Shown piece after piece: positions 52,217 through 62,879 of a DNA stretch of 64,000 nt. The notes under the pieces were generated by a model that worked only from the letters and a program-made list of their open reading frames with translations, searched no databases and was not told where the DNA came from. The position numbers and the translations under genes were made by a program. Numbering within the stretch: position 1 is the stretch's first letter; every line of letters starts with the position of its first letter. The DNA comes from an uncultured Candidatus Poseidoniales archaeon (GTDB lineage: Archaea; Thermoplasmatota; Poseidoniia; Poseidoniales; Thalassarchaeaceae). Where the stretch lies: assembly GCA_902593945.1 (NCBI GenBank), contig CACJKA010000002.1:1-64000 (forward strand), read 5' to 3'.

Positions 52217-55200
52217 TCATAGTTCCTGCTTTGAGGGGCCACAGATAGGAATTTTACCCTTAGAAAAGGGGCAGTGATTACACGGTCCGGAAAATTCGAT
52301 GTTCAGAGGTGGGTGATTAGAGATATCTTCCTCAGGATTTAGTTCAATAGAGGCAACCTGTATTAAAATTTCATCTAACTCTTTCTGGGCTTTCAAAAAT
52401 AAGTCTTCAGGATATTCGACCAATCTTCCAGTTACTCCAACCCAAATTGCAGGACGTAGAACTCTACGAGGATGTGCCTTTTTCTGTTCAATTCTTTCTA
52501 ATGCTCTGTAATAGAGTGCTAACTGCATTCGATGATGATGTAACATAGAATACTCTGCTTCACATGCTGGTTGATATGATTCATCGCCAAGAGATTCTAA
52601 TAATCCCTCCGATCGATTAGAAAATAATCTTGATACTTCTTCTGTCTTCAAATCAATTGGACGGATTGATGGCCCGTCAATACTGTTCGTGCATAATACA
52701 AGGTCAATTAGCCCATCCATTAAAACTGATACTTCGTTGATTGATGAGAGTTTATCAGTACCTCTCGGGGTCCAACGCCCTCTAGTAATTCCATTAAGTG
52801 GGACTTTGAAACTAATATGAAAAGGTAGTTCGGTTCTCAAACCCTCGACTGTCTCATCATCAATAATTTCACCAGATACTAGCCTCCCTAGTTTACTATT
52901 AGATAGCCTATTAGTCATCTCAATTACTGAATCATTCATTTTTGAGGCAATGAAATCATTATCAAGTAATTCGGAATATATTTTCTGATGAACTTCTGGA
53001 TTATTGAGGCCATTGGAGTTCTTTTTAATCCAAGAACTAGGCAAATTCGGGGAACCCTCTGACAACGAACCAGGATTAGGAATACCAATTTCTACAATGC
53101 GATGAACGACGGAACCGAAAAGAGCAGGGTCAAAATGATGCTTGGATTTATCAATAGTTAATTGTTCCGAAATAGGTATTATTGGAGTTGAATTAAGTCC
53201 TCCTCGTGTTTCAAACCAATGACGCCTAGAACATTCCGATAATACAGAAAGACGATGTGGGGCTGTTTTGACCCTATAATGAGAATCTTTCCTAGCTATT
53301 AACTGCTGAACAGAATTATTATCCATTGAAATTTTTGCTACATTGTCTTTGAGTGAAAGTTTTTCAAATGGTGTAAGAATTACATCATTTGTTTGTGCTT
53401 GATCGGCATTAAAGCAGTCTTCATCGTGCAGAACTATAATTCCGGGCAATAAATTACTTCCTAGGAAAGAATTTTGAATCATTGTAAACGGATTCAGATA
53501 TCTTGCATCTTTTTCACCTAAGTTTCCAATCGGATCTGCATAGGTCCAGATAGACATGTCTTCATTTCTGTTTACAGAGCCCTGTCTAAGAGATTCTAAC
53601 CATATTTGTCCTAATTGAGGAAGTGGACGTGTGTAAGACCAAGGAATTTTTAACCCATTTCTCGGATTATCTTCACTCCATGAGGTCCCTTTAGGAGACC
53701 CGACTATTATGAGACGATTTTTTGCTCTGGTTGCCCCGACATAAAATAAACGTCTTGCTTCGGCATCTTTTCTTGACTGATATATCCATTTTGTATGCAT
53801 CCAAGTTGCAGTTTTAATTTCTTGCTGGTCAGTCCATGGAATTGGGTTTCCTGAAAACAATTCAGGACTTACCATTGCTCTAGAACGACTATCTATAGTG
53901 AGGTTGGTCTGTCGCTTAGAAAAAATATCTACTAAAAATACGACACTTGCTTCGAGACCTTTAGATCCATGTATTGTCATTATTCTAACCGCGTCCGATG
54001 GAGGAATTGTTATCGCTTCCATGGTTGAAGATTCATTTTCTCGGAGTTGTCTAATTTTGTCAGCGATTACTATTGCGTCGCCTCCTAACTCAGAACTCAA
54101 TGAAGAAACTAATTCAATGAATTGTTCTACGTCTTGTAATGAAGATTCTTCAGGATAAGTTAGTAATAAGTCCGAGAAGTCTAAAGTATCTTCTAATAAT
54201 TCGTTAATCAAGCCTTTTTCTGAAAAATCAATCCAATGACTAACTAATTCTTTCTGATGTGAATTTATAGCCAATTCTCTCAAGCGATATAATAAATTTT
54301 CATTCTTTTTCGATTTACCTATGAAATCTTGTGTTTGTTTATCGTTAAAACCGATTAAACAAGACCTTGCAACCCAAACTGCGTTGTGAGGGTTTCTAGG
54401 TCTAGCAATAAATTGTAACAAACCATCTAATGTGTGCACTGCTGGTCTTTCTAATAATCCTCCTTCTCTATCGGCCTGTGAAGGAATATCAAAATCATTT
54501 AGATATCTAATTATAATATCTCTAATATCTCTTCTTGAAGGTAAAAGAACCATAATTTCACTGGGAGGGACCTTTTCACAAGTAGGTTGAATATCCCAAT
54601 CTCCAGTTGGAGACAGGACTCGAACGGGTTTACCATCAATAAGATGCTTGATTCGCTGGGCAATCATTAGTCCCTGTCTTTCAAGAGAATCTCCAGAATC
54701 AAAGGCGTCTAAATATTCACTCAAATCGGTCGACGGATTTGTAGAAAGATCATTATTCAAGGGACAAATCCATTCGAGATTGCCCGCTATTTTTTTATTC
54801 TGAGGTGAAGGAATTAATTCCTGAGGTTCAGCATAAAAATCACCATTGAAAACTCTCCTATGTCTAGGATCGAATACGTCCTCCCACCATTTATTCATCA
54901 CATCCAATAAACCTCCATCTGTACGATAATTAATTTTCAACGAAATATAACCTTCTTTTCGCAAATCGGTAACCTCTTGATCACCAGAATCCAATCCATC
55001 ATAGTGATGGAATGGAATCCAACCAAGAAGGTCTTGCCCTCCGTCTTCGTAATGTTTCCTCGCGTTTGCGATGGTGATTTTGTGAGAATTTCTTGGATCA
55101 CGGCTAAAATCTCTACTTCTTAACTCTCTACCGGATTCAGTTAATTCAGAAATACTATTAAATTCATGATTATTGATGCTTCTAAGTATCTTAGAATATT

Positions 55201-57115
55201 CTAAAAATCCTGTTACTTCTGCCTGTCTAAATGCATAGATACTTTGTTTTATATCGCCGACATAACATATAGTCGGTTGCCACGGAGTGTCGGGTACTTT
55301 CACCTCATTATCTTCGAAATGTCGATCTCCCCATAACCTAGATAGTAACTTCCATTGTAATGGTGAATTATCTTGAGCTTCGTCAATAATAAAAGCCCTA
55401 TATCTTCTCCTAATTTTCTTTAATAATTCGTATCTCCGGATTAAATCATCCTTACTTTGTTTAATATTGGGTACTGAGTCTTTCTCAAAATCTTCAAGAA
55501 TTGAAATTGCAGCAATAATATGATCATCTTTCCATGAGTCCTGTGGAGGATTATTCAAAGTATAAATTACCGATTCGGGGTAGAAATCCTCACAAGTTTG
55601 AGGGCAATTTGCCAATAATAGATCGCCGGCCATTCTTTGGATATCATCAAAATCATGTACTTCATTCACTTCTTTTAGTTTCTCCAATATTCCATTAAAT
55701 CCTTTCATAACAATACGTAAATCATCTAAATTTCTAGCTTCTTTTTCTAGAGTAAAACCGTAAATGGTATCATCATTAACTGTAGGATGATTTGCAGAAA
55801 GAAGTCCATCTAAAGTAAATATAGGGTGTTGCCAATCATTCGGAGTACCCGGTATTTTCTTTTTACTAATTACCATCGTTAAACGAATAAAATGTAGCAT
55901 TATATCCCCATCAGTAGAATGCCATAATTCCTTTAATTCGGTGGCTACTGGCTTAATCACACCGCTAACACGCCCTAAACTATTTATTCCTCTAGGCCAA
56001 TTATCTCCGTCTTTCGGTAGGTTTCCATAAGGGAATACTGAAGGTTTATCCGATGCTGAATCCTTGAATAAGGATTTACGAGAAACTACACAATTATACA
56101 CATTACTTAGCCAAACTAATTTATCCCAAATATTTTCTTTGGGTGGTAAAGATGCAAGATGATCAAGACAACCTATACGCGTATAATGACTCCACCCCGA
56201 ACCTAATTCATTTGGATATTGTTTCACTAAATCGCAAAAATTAAAAATTATTTTTTGGGTTTCTTCAATGAAACTATCTAATAGCCTAGGATTTATCGAA
56301 TTAACAATTCTTTCTTTGATCTTGTCTGAAATAATTTTCCCATCTGAATCAGTTAATCCTTTTATTGCTTCATCGATAAATATTGAACGTTTAGATAAAT
56401 TACGAATAACTCCGATTGCTCTGTTCCGACCAGCGTAATGGCGTTGAATACGATCTCGGGATTCTAGAACTTCTTTAGGTCCAAAAGTACGATTGACTGA
56501 AATTCCAGCATCTACCGCTTCAGAAATACGGGATGGATGTGAAGATAATCTCCATAATATGTTTAATGCCGACTCTGTTAATAATATTCTGCCAGAGTCA
56601 GATATATTTTCTTGGGTTAGAGAGTCTCCAAGAATACCTCTGTAAGGAGAAACTAATTGATTGAAAAAGGAGTCAATTGTTCCAATTGGTGCGTCGTCTA
56701 ATAGTGTCAATAATTGTTCATTAAAACCTTCATATCGTATTCTAGGATCTGTCCTATTCTTACCGTCATCACTTGATGGACCGGGGGCTAAATGTGTGAG
56801 TCTTTGTCTTAATCTATCTTTCATTTCATCTGCGGCTTTATTGGTGAAAGTTAGAAGAACGACTTCTCCGGGCAATAAACCTCCCCAATCTCTAAGATTT
56901 TGAGTATCTGATTTACCTGAAACTAGCATTCCACCAGATAATTCGAAAGGCCTTTCAGGCCTAGGCAATATTCTAGTCGCTCTTTGATCTTCTGAAAGGT
57001 AGTGCTCAATCACTCTATCAATAATTGTACTAGTCTTTCCTGTACCTGCACCAGCATCAACAACTATGTGTGAGTCTAAGTTTAGAGCCAATAATTGTGC
57101 ACGATTTAATTTCAT
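52217..57115 (-). CDS. AddA-like UvrD/RecB helicase-nuclease with Fe-S motif
   Basis: A 1632-residue double-strand-break processing enzyme. All SF1A helicase motifs are readable: DAGAGTGKTSTII (I), LLTFTNKAADEMKDRL (Ia), FIIDEAQDNSPLQW (II), YVGDIKQSIYAFRQ (III), LKINYRTDGGLL (IV), IMTIHGSKGLEAS (V) and RRLFYVGATRAKNRL (VI). The C-terminal PD-(D/E)xK nuclease has GLIDLVLC, RPIDLKTEE and MQLALYYRAL. Four Cys frame the nuclease (one in LSECSRRHW; CNHC and a last Cys in PFSKGKIPIC), the iron-sulfur pattern seen in AddB and Cas4-like nucleases. The ATG overlaps the stop of the AddB-like gene by one base, so the pair is coupled. Confidence 0.88.
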   Translation of the reverse strand: MKLNRAQLLALNLDSHIVVDAGAGTGKTSTIIDRVIEHYLSEDQRATRILPRPERPFELSGGMLVSGKSDTQNLRDWGGLLPGEVVLLTFTNKAADEMKDRLRQRLTHLAPGPSSDDGKNRTDPRIRYEGFNEQLLTLLDDAPIGTIDSFFNQLVSPYRGILGDSLTQENISDSGRILLTESALNILWRLSSHPSRISEAVDAGISVNRTFGPKEVLESRDRIQRHYAGRNRAIGVIRNLSKRSIFIDEAIKGLTDSDGKIISDKIKERIVNSINPRLLDSFIEETQKIIFNFCDLVKQYPNELGSGWSHYTRIGCLDHLASLPPKENIWDKLVWLSNVYNCVVSRKSLFKDSASDKPSVFPYGNLPKDGDNWPRGINSLGRVSGVIKPVATELKELWHSTDGDIMLHFIRLTMVISKKKIPGTPNDWQHPIFTLDGLLSANHPTVNDDTIYGFTLEKEARNLDDLRIVMKGFNGILEKLKEVNEVHDFDDIQRMAGDLLLANCPQTCEDFYPESVIYTLNNPPQDSWKDDHIIAAISILEDFEKDSVPNIKQSKDDLIRRYELLKKIRRRYRAFIIDEAQDNSPLQWKLLSRLWGDRHFEDNEVKVPDTPWQPTICYVGDIKQSIYAFRQAEVTGFLEYSKILRSINNHEFNSISELTESGRELRSRDFSRDPRNSHKITIANARKHYEDGGQDLLGWIPFHHYDGLDSGDQEVTDLRKEGYISLKINYRTDGGLLDVMNKWWEDVFDPRHRRVFNGDFYAEPQELIPSPQNKKIAGNLEWICPLNNDLSTNPSTDLSEYLDAFDSGDSLERQGLMIAQRIKHLIDGKPVRVLSPTGDWDIQPTCEKVPPSEIMVLLPSRRDIRDIIIRYLNDFDIPSQADREGGLLERPAVHTLDGLLQFIARPRNPHNAVWVARSCLIGFNDKQTQDFIGKSKKNENLLYRLRELAINSHQKELVSHWIDFSEKGLINELLEDTLDFSDLLLTYPEESSLQDVEQFIELVSSLSSELGGDAIVIADKIRQLRENESSTMEAITIPPSDAVRIMTIHGSKGLEASVVFLVDIFSKRQTNLTIDSRSRAMVSPELFSGNPIPWTDQQEIKTATWMHTKWIYQSRKDAEARRLFYVGATRAKNRLIIVGSPKGTSWSEDNPRNGLKIPWSYTRPLPQLGQIWLESLRQGSVNRNEDMSIWTYADPIGNLGEKDARYLNPFTMIQNSFLGSNLLPGIIVLHDEDCFNADQAQTNDVILTPFEKLSLKDNVAKISMDNNSVQQLIARKDSHYRVKTAPHRLSVLSECSRRHWFETRGGLNSTPIIPISEQLTIDKSKHHFDPALFGSVVHRIVEIGIPNPGSLSEGSPNLPSSWIKKNSNGLNNPEVHQKIYSELLDNDFIASKMNDSVIEMTNRLSNSKLGRLVSGEIIDDETVEGLRTELPFHISFKVPLNGITRGRWTPRGTDKLSSINEVSVLMDGLIDLVLCTNSIDGPSIRPIDLKTEEVSRLFSNRSEGLLESLGDESYQPACEAEYSMLHHHRMQLALYYRALERIEQKKAHPRRVLRPAIWVGVTGRLVEYPEDLFLKAQKELDEILIQVASIELNPEEDISNHPPLNIEFSGPCNHCPFSKGKIPICGPSKQEL

Positions 57116-60100
57116 TAGAAATCACCTTCCAATTTGACATCACAGAGATTACTAACTGAACAAAACTTACAATTAGATTTACTTGGAATTGGATTTATAA
57201 ATCCTAGATTAGCTCGATTCGATACGTTTAATGCCACAGAGATTCGGGATGCAAGCCAAGCTCTAAATGGGTCACTATCAGGAGATTTATCTTCATTTAA
57301 AAATCTAAATTTATTCTTAGTAATGTCGGTTTTAATTCCAAATTTTTGTAAATTTTCGACTAAATTGTGTTTTGATAATTCGACAAAATGAGAAATTTTA
57401 TGGCCTAATATAGATATTCCAGCACCTATTACTAAATCGCCAGGATGAGCTATTTCCCATGCCCTAGCATAAAGTGCTAATTGAAGTTCTTCAAGAATTC
57501 CTTTGTAATGCCTTTCCTTGGCTTTTGTTTTCTCTGTTGTTTTGATATCTCTAATAATTACTAATCTGCGAGGTTTCCAATCGTTCCGAATATGTGACTC
57601 TAGGGGGGCCACTTCTTTACTACCATCTTCATCTATCCAAATGTTTTTCTCTATATCAAATGGAACTAAATCTACACGATCTATTTGACCTCTTAACATA
57701 ATTGAGGGAACTGATTTTTTATTTGGTAACGTTAATTCAGCAGGAAGGGAAATCTCAATACCTTTTGACTTAGATTCTGGTAATTTTAATATCCATTCAA
57801 TAGCAATTGGTGCAACATTTTCTAATACTAATTCTTCTTTTATTAAACGCCCAATCCTGCCTGCTAAAGGCATAGGCTTTTGATCTAAAATCCAATTATC
57901 CCATTCTTTAATACTCATACCAGTCATCATTCTAATTCTATTAGTAGATACAGCATCACTTTTATTCAACCAAGGAGCAATTTCATTTAGATGGGAAAGC
58001 GCATTTTGCATCAAAACTTCAGGTTGAATTTTAGATTTAGAAAGATTTATTGGAGTTTTATTCGGATGAAAATCTCTAGAAAAACCTTCTTTAAAATTAA
58101 GTGTCTGAAGCAATAAATTATGATGGATTTTATGAAATAAATCTCCGTGTGTACGAGCATCCAAATCTTCTTTCTGGATCTCCTCTATACCTATATCTAA
58201 ATCCCTAGTTAACCAACCTGAACGAGGACACCGTAACCATTTCTCAATCCTAGTAGGGGACCAATTACGAAATCTTTGATTCTCTAAAACAACAAATCCA
58301 TTCCGAGAATCACTCACTTGTAATCCTGAAGGTTTCGGAGTAAATGGCCGAGGATCAACACTAAGAGTTTTGATTTTACGACTATTGTCGTTGACAGTAA
58401 TACCTGAAACAACTGGCCATCGTTCATTCAATCTAGGGATATCAAATTGTTTGGGTATTCTACTAAGCCACATACTTTCGACATCAAAGCTGAATAAAGA
58501 TTCTTGATAACCTTCAGGAAGATATCCGTCATTTCCTGCTAACTGGGGTTGTCTCCTTTCTCTGTCTCTTTGCAATAATGGCTCTATCGACATTGTAACA
58601 GAATCTGAATTAATTGGCGGTCTTGAAGATTTTTTATTATCGCTCAATCTTAAACCATCAATTCTATGAGCGTGTCGAGGACTTATCGAATAATCATTTT
58701 GTTTAGATTCGAATACTCGTTCAGTAAAGTCTTTCGAAATCGACCATTCCCTGATAGGAGTTGATGGAGGATTAGAATCATCCATTTCGGAATCTAAAAT
58801 AAATACTTTAGATGCACATTTCAAAATATGCTCAAAATTGTGTCTAGCGTTACGAATAGGTCCATCGGGTCTAAGTAAATTATTCTCATGTCTTTCTATA
58901 TCTCCAATAAAATGCATTTTCGGGACTCTAAGATCCCATGAAACAGATGATGTATTTGCTAATACAACTACATCTGCAGAACATCCAAGTGCCTGATCAC
59001 ATGATAAAATTCTTACTCTATTTCTACTAAGATTTGAAAACATGGGTATCTTTATTTTCTGTATTAATGTAGAAATTTCATCTATCCATCCTGGCCCCAT
59101 TTTAGGATGATTTTGGCCAAGAGTTAGTTGTAATGAGCGAAGATTAGATACCTCGGAAGAAAGAGATTGGAGAACTCGCAATGAAGTTATTGACTCTTCC
59201 ACATTTTTCTTCTTAGTCATTTTTTCACTGAGGAGATCGATTGTAAATTGAAGCCATTGATCTCCATCTTTCGGAATAGATGGGAGAGGAAGTGATTCTT
59301 TTGTGAATACTCCTTTATCAGAAAAATCTTCAATAGTATTCCTGTCATACCCTGACAGTAGAGGAGTTAACCACTTCGAAATACAGAGTAACCACCATTG
59401 AGTTGATTCTTTTTTTATGTTATCTTCATCGCCATTAATTCCAAAATCGAAATCCGAGCTAAGACTTCTCAACCACTGAAATAATGCTCCTGGTCCCCCA
59501 AGGATATGGTTGGTTCTAGCTATCTTCGTCAGTAATTCTGGGTCAGGGATTGGCCTAATTCTTTCATTTACAGGATGAATTGGCATTTCTGGAAATAGTA
59601 ATAGAGACTGTTGGAGTGAAAGAGATCTTAATTTCTCTAAAGAAAATGCGTCGTCACTATGAGGCAAATTCAAATAAGAATGAATCCAATGTCCCAATGA
59701 ATTATTTGTGATTATTTGATCATCTTGAGAAAACGGAAGACCCAGATTCTTCATCCCTCTTCTCCAAATATATTTATTATTGTCAAAATTAGGATCTATT
59801 ATCAATACTGTATTTTCTGGAGATTCTAATAGATACTTAGAAACTATGGAATATGTAGCTTCAAATGATTGATTTTCCCGATTAAGTAAAACTCTTTCAA
59901 CATAATTTTGATTGTTTTCTAAAATTAATTCGTGCTTTGGAACCCATTTGGGTAACTCAGAAGATTCTGTGATTGCCCACTCGTCTATTAATCTAAGACC
60001 ATGTTTGCCTAAACGAATATTGCCGATATTTCCTAATTGATGTATTGGACAATGATGAGAAATTGCTTTCATAAAATCGATATGAGATTTAGGAATTGTA

Positions 60101-60741
60101 GGTGAATGATTAAGCATGATAATTCCATCTACATCGATTAAGGAGAATGGTTCTTTAGGCTGATTTAGTATCTCAATTAAACGCTCAGGGAGAAAATCAT
60201 CATGAGTCCGATTAAGTTTAGATTCAAGAGATTTTATTATTTTTCTAAAGGTTTCAATCCCTGGGCCCTTCCAACCATTTGCTAGAGATTCAGAAGAAAG
60301 AAATTTATGTAATTCGCTGAGAGCCACTGTTTTACCTCTACTCCAATTCATGTCGGGAAGTGGATTTATTATTGGAAAACCTAAGTTTGCAGAGGATTTC
60401 TTACACTCATCATGAAGAATTAATTGAAATGAAGAACTATGATTTAATTTCTGAGGCATTCTAAAATCAGACATGATAGAATCCATTAAAGACGGAATTG
60501 TATGATGTAGGGTGTTGTCAATAACATATCCTTGATTACTGATTAGGTCTATTATCTCACGTCTAGATTCTGTAGTTGGATATATCACTAGAATCCTTGA
60601 TTTGCCGCCATCGGAATATGACTTTCCATCAGATAATTGAGAAATTAAGTGATTTAGCAACCAATCAGGAACGGATCCCGGAGAAACCTCTTCATTAGTA
60701 ATTCTCATCTCATGAACACTCAACGTACGACCCCCGAACAT
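57115..60741 (-). CDS. AddB/RexB-like nuclease subunit with Fe-S motif
   Basis: A 1208-residue partner of the AddA-like protein. The N-terminal ~800 residues have the general layout of an inactivated UvrD-like helicase; no Walker A is seen in the first 150 residues (the expected site reads LVIYPTTESRREI), which fits RexB rather than canonical AddB. The C-terminal nuclease has GQIDRVDLVPF, IIRDIKTTEK and LQLALYARAW. Four Cys (KWLRCPRSGW; CKFC and the last in SVSNLCDV) match the AddB iron-sulfur pattern. It starts at ATG 60741; an ATG at 60708 is also in frame. It is probably first in the addB-addA transcript. Confidence 0.82.
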   Translation of the reverse strand: MFGGRTLSVHEMRITNEEVSPGSVPDWLLNHLISQLSDGKSYSDGGKSRILVIYPTTESRREIIDLISNQGYVIDNTLHHTIPSLMDSIMSDFRMPQKLNHSSSFQLILHDECKKSSANLGFPIINPLPDMNWSRGKTVALSELHKFLSSESLANGWKGPGIETFRKIIKSLESKLNRTHDDFLPERLIEILNQPKEPFSLIDVDGIIMLNHSPTIPKSHIDFMKAISHHCPIHQLGNIGNIRLGKHGLRLIDEWAITESSELPKWVPKHELILENNQNYVERVLLNRENQSFEATYSIVSKYLLESPENTVLIIDPNFDNNKYIWRRGMKNLGLPFSQDDQIITNNSLGHWIHSYLNLPHSDDAFSLEKLRSLSLQQSLLLFPEMPIHPVNERIRPIPDPELLTKIARTNHILGGPGALFQWLRSLSSDFDFGINGDEDNIKKESTQWWLLCISKWLTPLLSGYDRNTIEDFSDKGVFTKESLPLPSIPKDGDQWLQFTIDLLSEKMTKKKNVEESITSLRVLQSLSSEVSNLRSLQLTLGQNHPKMGPGWIDEISTLIQKIKIPMFSNLSRNRVRILSCDQALGCSADVVVLANTSSVSWDLRVPKMHFIGDIERHENNLLRPDGPIRNARHNFEHILKCASKVFILDSEMDDSNPPSTPIREWSISKDFTERVFESKQNDYSISPRHAHRIDGLRLSDNKKSSRPPINSDSVTMSIEPLLQRDRERRQPQLAGNDGYLPEGYQESLFSFDVESMWLSRIPKQFDIPRLNERWPVVSGITVNDNSRKIKTLSVDPRPFTPKPSGLQVSDSRNGFVVLENQRFRNWSPTRIEKWLRCPRSGWLTRDLDIGIEEIQKEDLDARTHGDLFHKIHHNLLLQTLNFKEGFSRDFHPNKTPINLSKSKIQPEVLMQNALSHLNEIAPWLNKSDAVSTNRIRMMTGMSIKEWDNWILDQKPMPLAGRIGRLIKEELVLENVAPIAIEWILKLPESKSKGIEISLPAELTLPNKKSVPSIMLRGQIDRVDLVPFDIEKNIWIDEDGSKEVAPLESHIRNDWKPRRLVIIRDIKTTEKTKAKERHYKGILEELQLALYARAWEIAHPGDLVIGAGISILGHKISHFVELSKHNLVENLQKFGIKTDITKNKFRFLNEDKSPDSDPFRAWLASRISVALNVSNRANLGFINPIPSKSNCKFCSVSNLCDVKLEGDF

Positions 60742-60797
60742 TATACGTCAATGACGACAGTTATTGAACCCAACGATGGAAGAACTCAAATTATTGC

Positions 60798-61730
60798 TCA
60801 GTTTTTATTTCGCGGGTAAAATATGGCAATAAATAATGAAACAAATATTACTGCACTAGGAAAAGGTATTGCACTCAGTAAACCATCTTCTGGATTATCG
60901 TAATTCCAATCGAATACAAGAACTGCAGTTAGATCTTCTCCATCATATGCCATATTAAAATCTACAGAAATATTACCATCAGTTGAAGATAGGGGAATTA
61001 TATCTCTAAGGATGTGATGATAATATTTCTCACCATTTCCACCCTCTGGGAAATATGCTTCATCTTCAATAATGAATATCATAGGTTCAATAGTATACTT
61101 ATCACTCAAAGAAGGGGTTGAGATGTTCCAAGAGAATTCATTACTTCCAGAAGAATTTGTCCAAGATAGAGTCGCAGAAAGTGTCGAGATATCTATTGAT
61201 GGCCCTTTATCTAAAGATGTTTGATAATCAATTTCTAAAGATTCTGAAAATTTTGTAGTACCTGTATGGAGTCTTTCTCCATCAAAAACCTTGGAAGGAG
61301 CTATGTTTTCATATTCATAAATACTTGTCACTCTAGAAGCAGGACCATATCTATCTATCCATCTGTCATCTGTTTTTTCGGAACCAAAAGGGTCTTGAGT
61401 CTCCGCAAAGAAGCGGTGATAATGGATTTTCATTACTGATTCTTCTTCGGGAATTGAAAGAGAGTCGATTATATTTTGAGTTGTGACACAGTTAATACAC
61501 CAAGTAGCAGTATATACTTCAATGAGACTCGGCCACTCATCCCCCAGCATTGTGTTACTGTTATTTGTAATATTACTATCTAAAGGAATTGAGACTCCCC
61601 CCAAAGTTCCTGTATCTGAATATTCAGATATTACCTCATTCCAAGTCCTAAGGTTCTCAGATTGAGCAGATGTTTGTTGTGAAGTAGCTAGTAAAAGAAA
61701 GGTCACTGCAACAACAAAAAAACGATTCAT
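60798..61730 (-). CDS. Exported thioredoxin-like protein with C-terminal anchor
   Basis: A 310-residue protein. A signal peptide (about 1-22, ending TSAQS) is followed by a thioredoxin-like domain with EVYTATWCINC (Cys78/Cys81, CxxC). The rest is beta-rich and extracellular in character, with many Ser/Thr/Asn residues. A C-terminal helix (about 285-305) ending YPRNKN would anchor it in the membrane. It lies between the AddB-like gene and threonine aldolase on the same strand. Its role is probably disulfide exchange outside the cell, but the partner is unknown. Confidence 0.72.
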   Translation of the reverse strand: MNRFFVVAVTFLLLATSQQTSAQSENLRTWNEVISEYSDTGTLGGVSIPLDSNITNNSNTMLGDEWPSLIEVYTATWCINCVTTQNIIDSLSIPEEESVMKIHYHRFFAETQDPFGSEKTDDRWIDRYGPASRVTSIYEYENIAPSKVFDGERLHTGTTKFSESLEIDYQTSLDKGPSIDISTLSATLSWTNSSGSNEFSWNISTPSLSDKYTIEPMIFIIEDEAYFPEGGNGEKYYHHILRDIIPLSSTDGNISVDFNMAYDGEDLTAVLVFDWNYDNPEDGLLSAIPFPSAVIFVSLFIAIFYPRNKN

Positions 61731-61767
61731 ATTAATTCGAAGTGGTTTTCACACAAAAAGTAGAGGG

Positions 61768-62817
61768 TTAATTGCTAATAGTTTTGAACGCATCAATAGT
61801 TCTAGAAATATCTTCATCAGTTATATGTAAATGAGTTACTGCACGGACTACGTCCTCATTGATTGATAGGACATCGATACCCAAATTTCCTAACTCTGAA
61901 ACTACAGTTGATGCTGACTTGTTTTGACATGTGATATAAGCCATATTTGATTGAACGGAGCTGATATCAACCTCGAAACCGTTCATTGAGTTAACAGATT
62001 TTGCAAGTTTAAATGCTCTACTATGATCTTCATGAAGTCTATCGATATTATTTTTCAAAGCATACAATCCTGCTGCTGCTAATATGCCAGATTGCCTCAT
62101 TCCGCCTCCAAATATTTTCCTCCAACGATGTGCTTCGGCGATTGTTTCAGAGTCACCTACCAGCAAAGACCCTACAGGAGAGCCAAGCCCTTTTGAAAGA
62201 CAAATAGAGATTGTATCGAAATTTTTAACCATTCTATCAGGACTAATATTACTAGCGACTGTTGCATTAAAAAGACGGGCCCCATCTAAATGTGCTCTGC
62301 AATTATTATCGTGAGCAATCTGGCAAATTGAATCTAATACATCAATTGGATATAAAGAACCACCTCCCATATTTGCTGTATTCTCTACACAAATTAAGGA
62401 ACAATTTGGATAATGAGATTGACTGCCCTCAGATTTTCTGATTGCTGATTTGACATCACCTGGACTCATAATCCCCTTATCTCCACCTACTAGAGATACT
62501 GAACAACCTGCTAGTGACGCATAACCTCCTCCTTCGTAGAGATAAATATGAGATTTCTTATGTGTCACAATTTCGTCCCCTGGTTTTGTCTGTGATTTTA
62601 TTGCAATTGCATTTGACATTGTTCCTGAAGGAACAAAAAGTGCTGCTTCTTTACCTAAAATTCTCGCAATATATTCCTGCAATTCATTGACTGTTGAATC
62701 GTCACCTAATACATCATCTCCAACTATTGCAGATGACATTATTTTTCTCATCTCAGATGTTGGCTGAGTCACGGTATCGCTACGAAGGTCAACTCGGTCG
62801 CTGGGGTAATGCCTCAT
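61768..62817 (-). CDS. ltaE: Low-specificity threonine aldolase
   Basis: PLP enzyme that cleaves threonine or allo-threonine to glycine and acetaldehyde. Family motifs: DLRSDTVTQPTSEMR at the N-terminus, AALFVPSGTMSNAIAI, HLDGARLFNA (Asp near the PLP ring) and SICLSKGLGSPVGSLL with the PLP-binding Lys. Length 349 is normal. The gene starts at ATG 62817 and is separated by about 60 bases from the repeat protein upstream. Confidence 0.93.
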   Translation of the reverse strand: MRHYPSDRVDLRSDTVTQPTSEMRKIMSSAIVGDDVLGDDSTVNELQEYIARILGKEAALFVPSGTMSNAIAIKSQTKPGDEIVTHKKSHIYLYEGGGYASLAGCSVSLVGGDKGIMSPGDVKSAIRKSEGSQSHYPNCSLICVENTANMGGGSLYPIDVLDSICQIAHDNNCRAHLDGARLFNATVASNISPDRMVKNFDTISICLSKGLGSPVGSLLVGDSETIAEAHRWRKIFGGGMRQSGILAAAGLYALKNNIDRLHEDHSRAFKLAKSVNSMNGFEVDISSVQSNMAYITCQNKSASTVVSELGNLGIDVLSINEDVVRAVTHLHITDEDISRTIDAFKTISN

Positions 62818-62879
62818 GAACTGGCCATGAGGTTATCACATATCAAATAAAGTGAGAATCGTTCTAAATCGAATTAGAA

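Noticed and set aside
60746-60756. CGTCAATGACG palindrome before the AddB-like gene as an operator
   Set aside because: A single short palindrome without a second copy or a known regulator is too weak to call.
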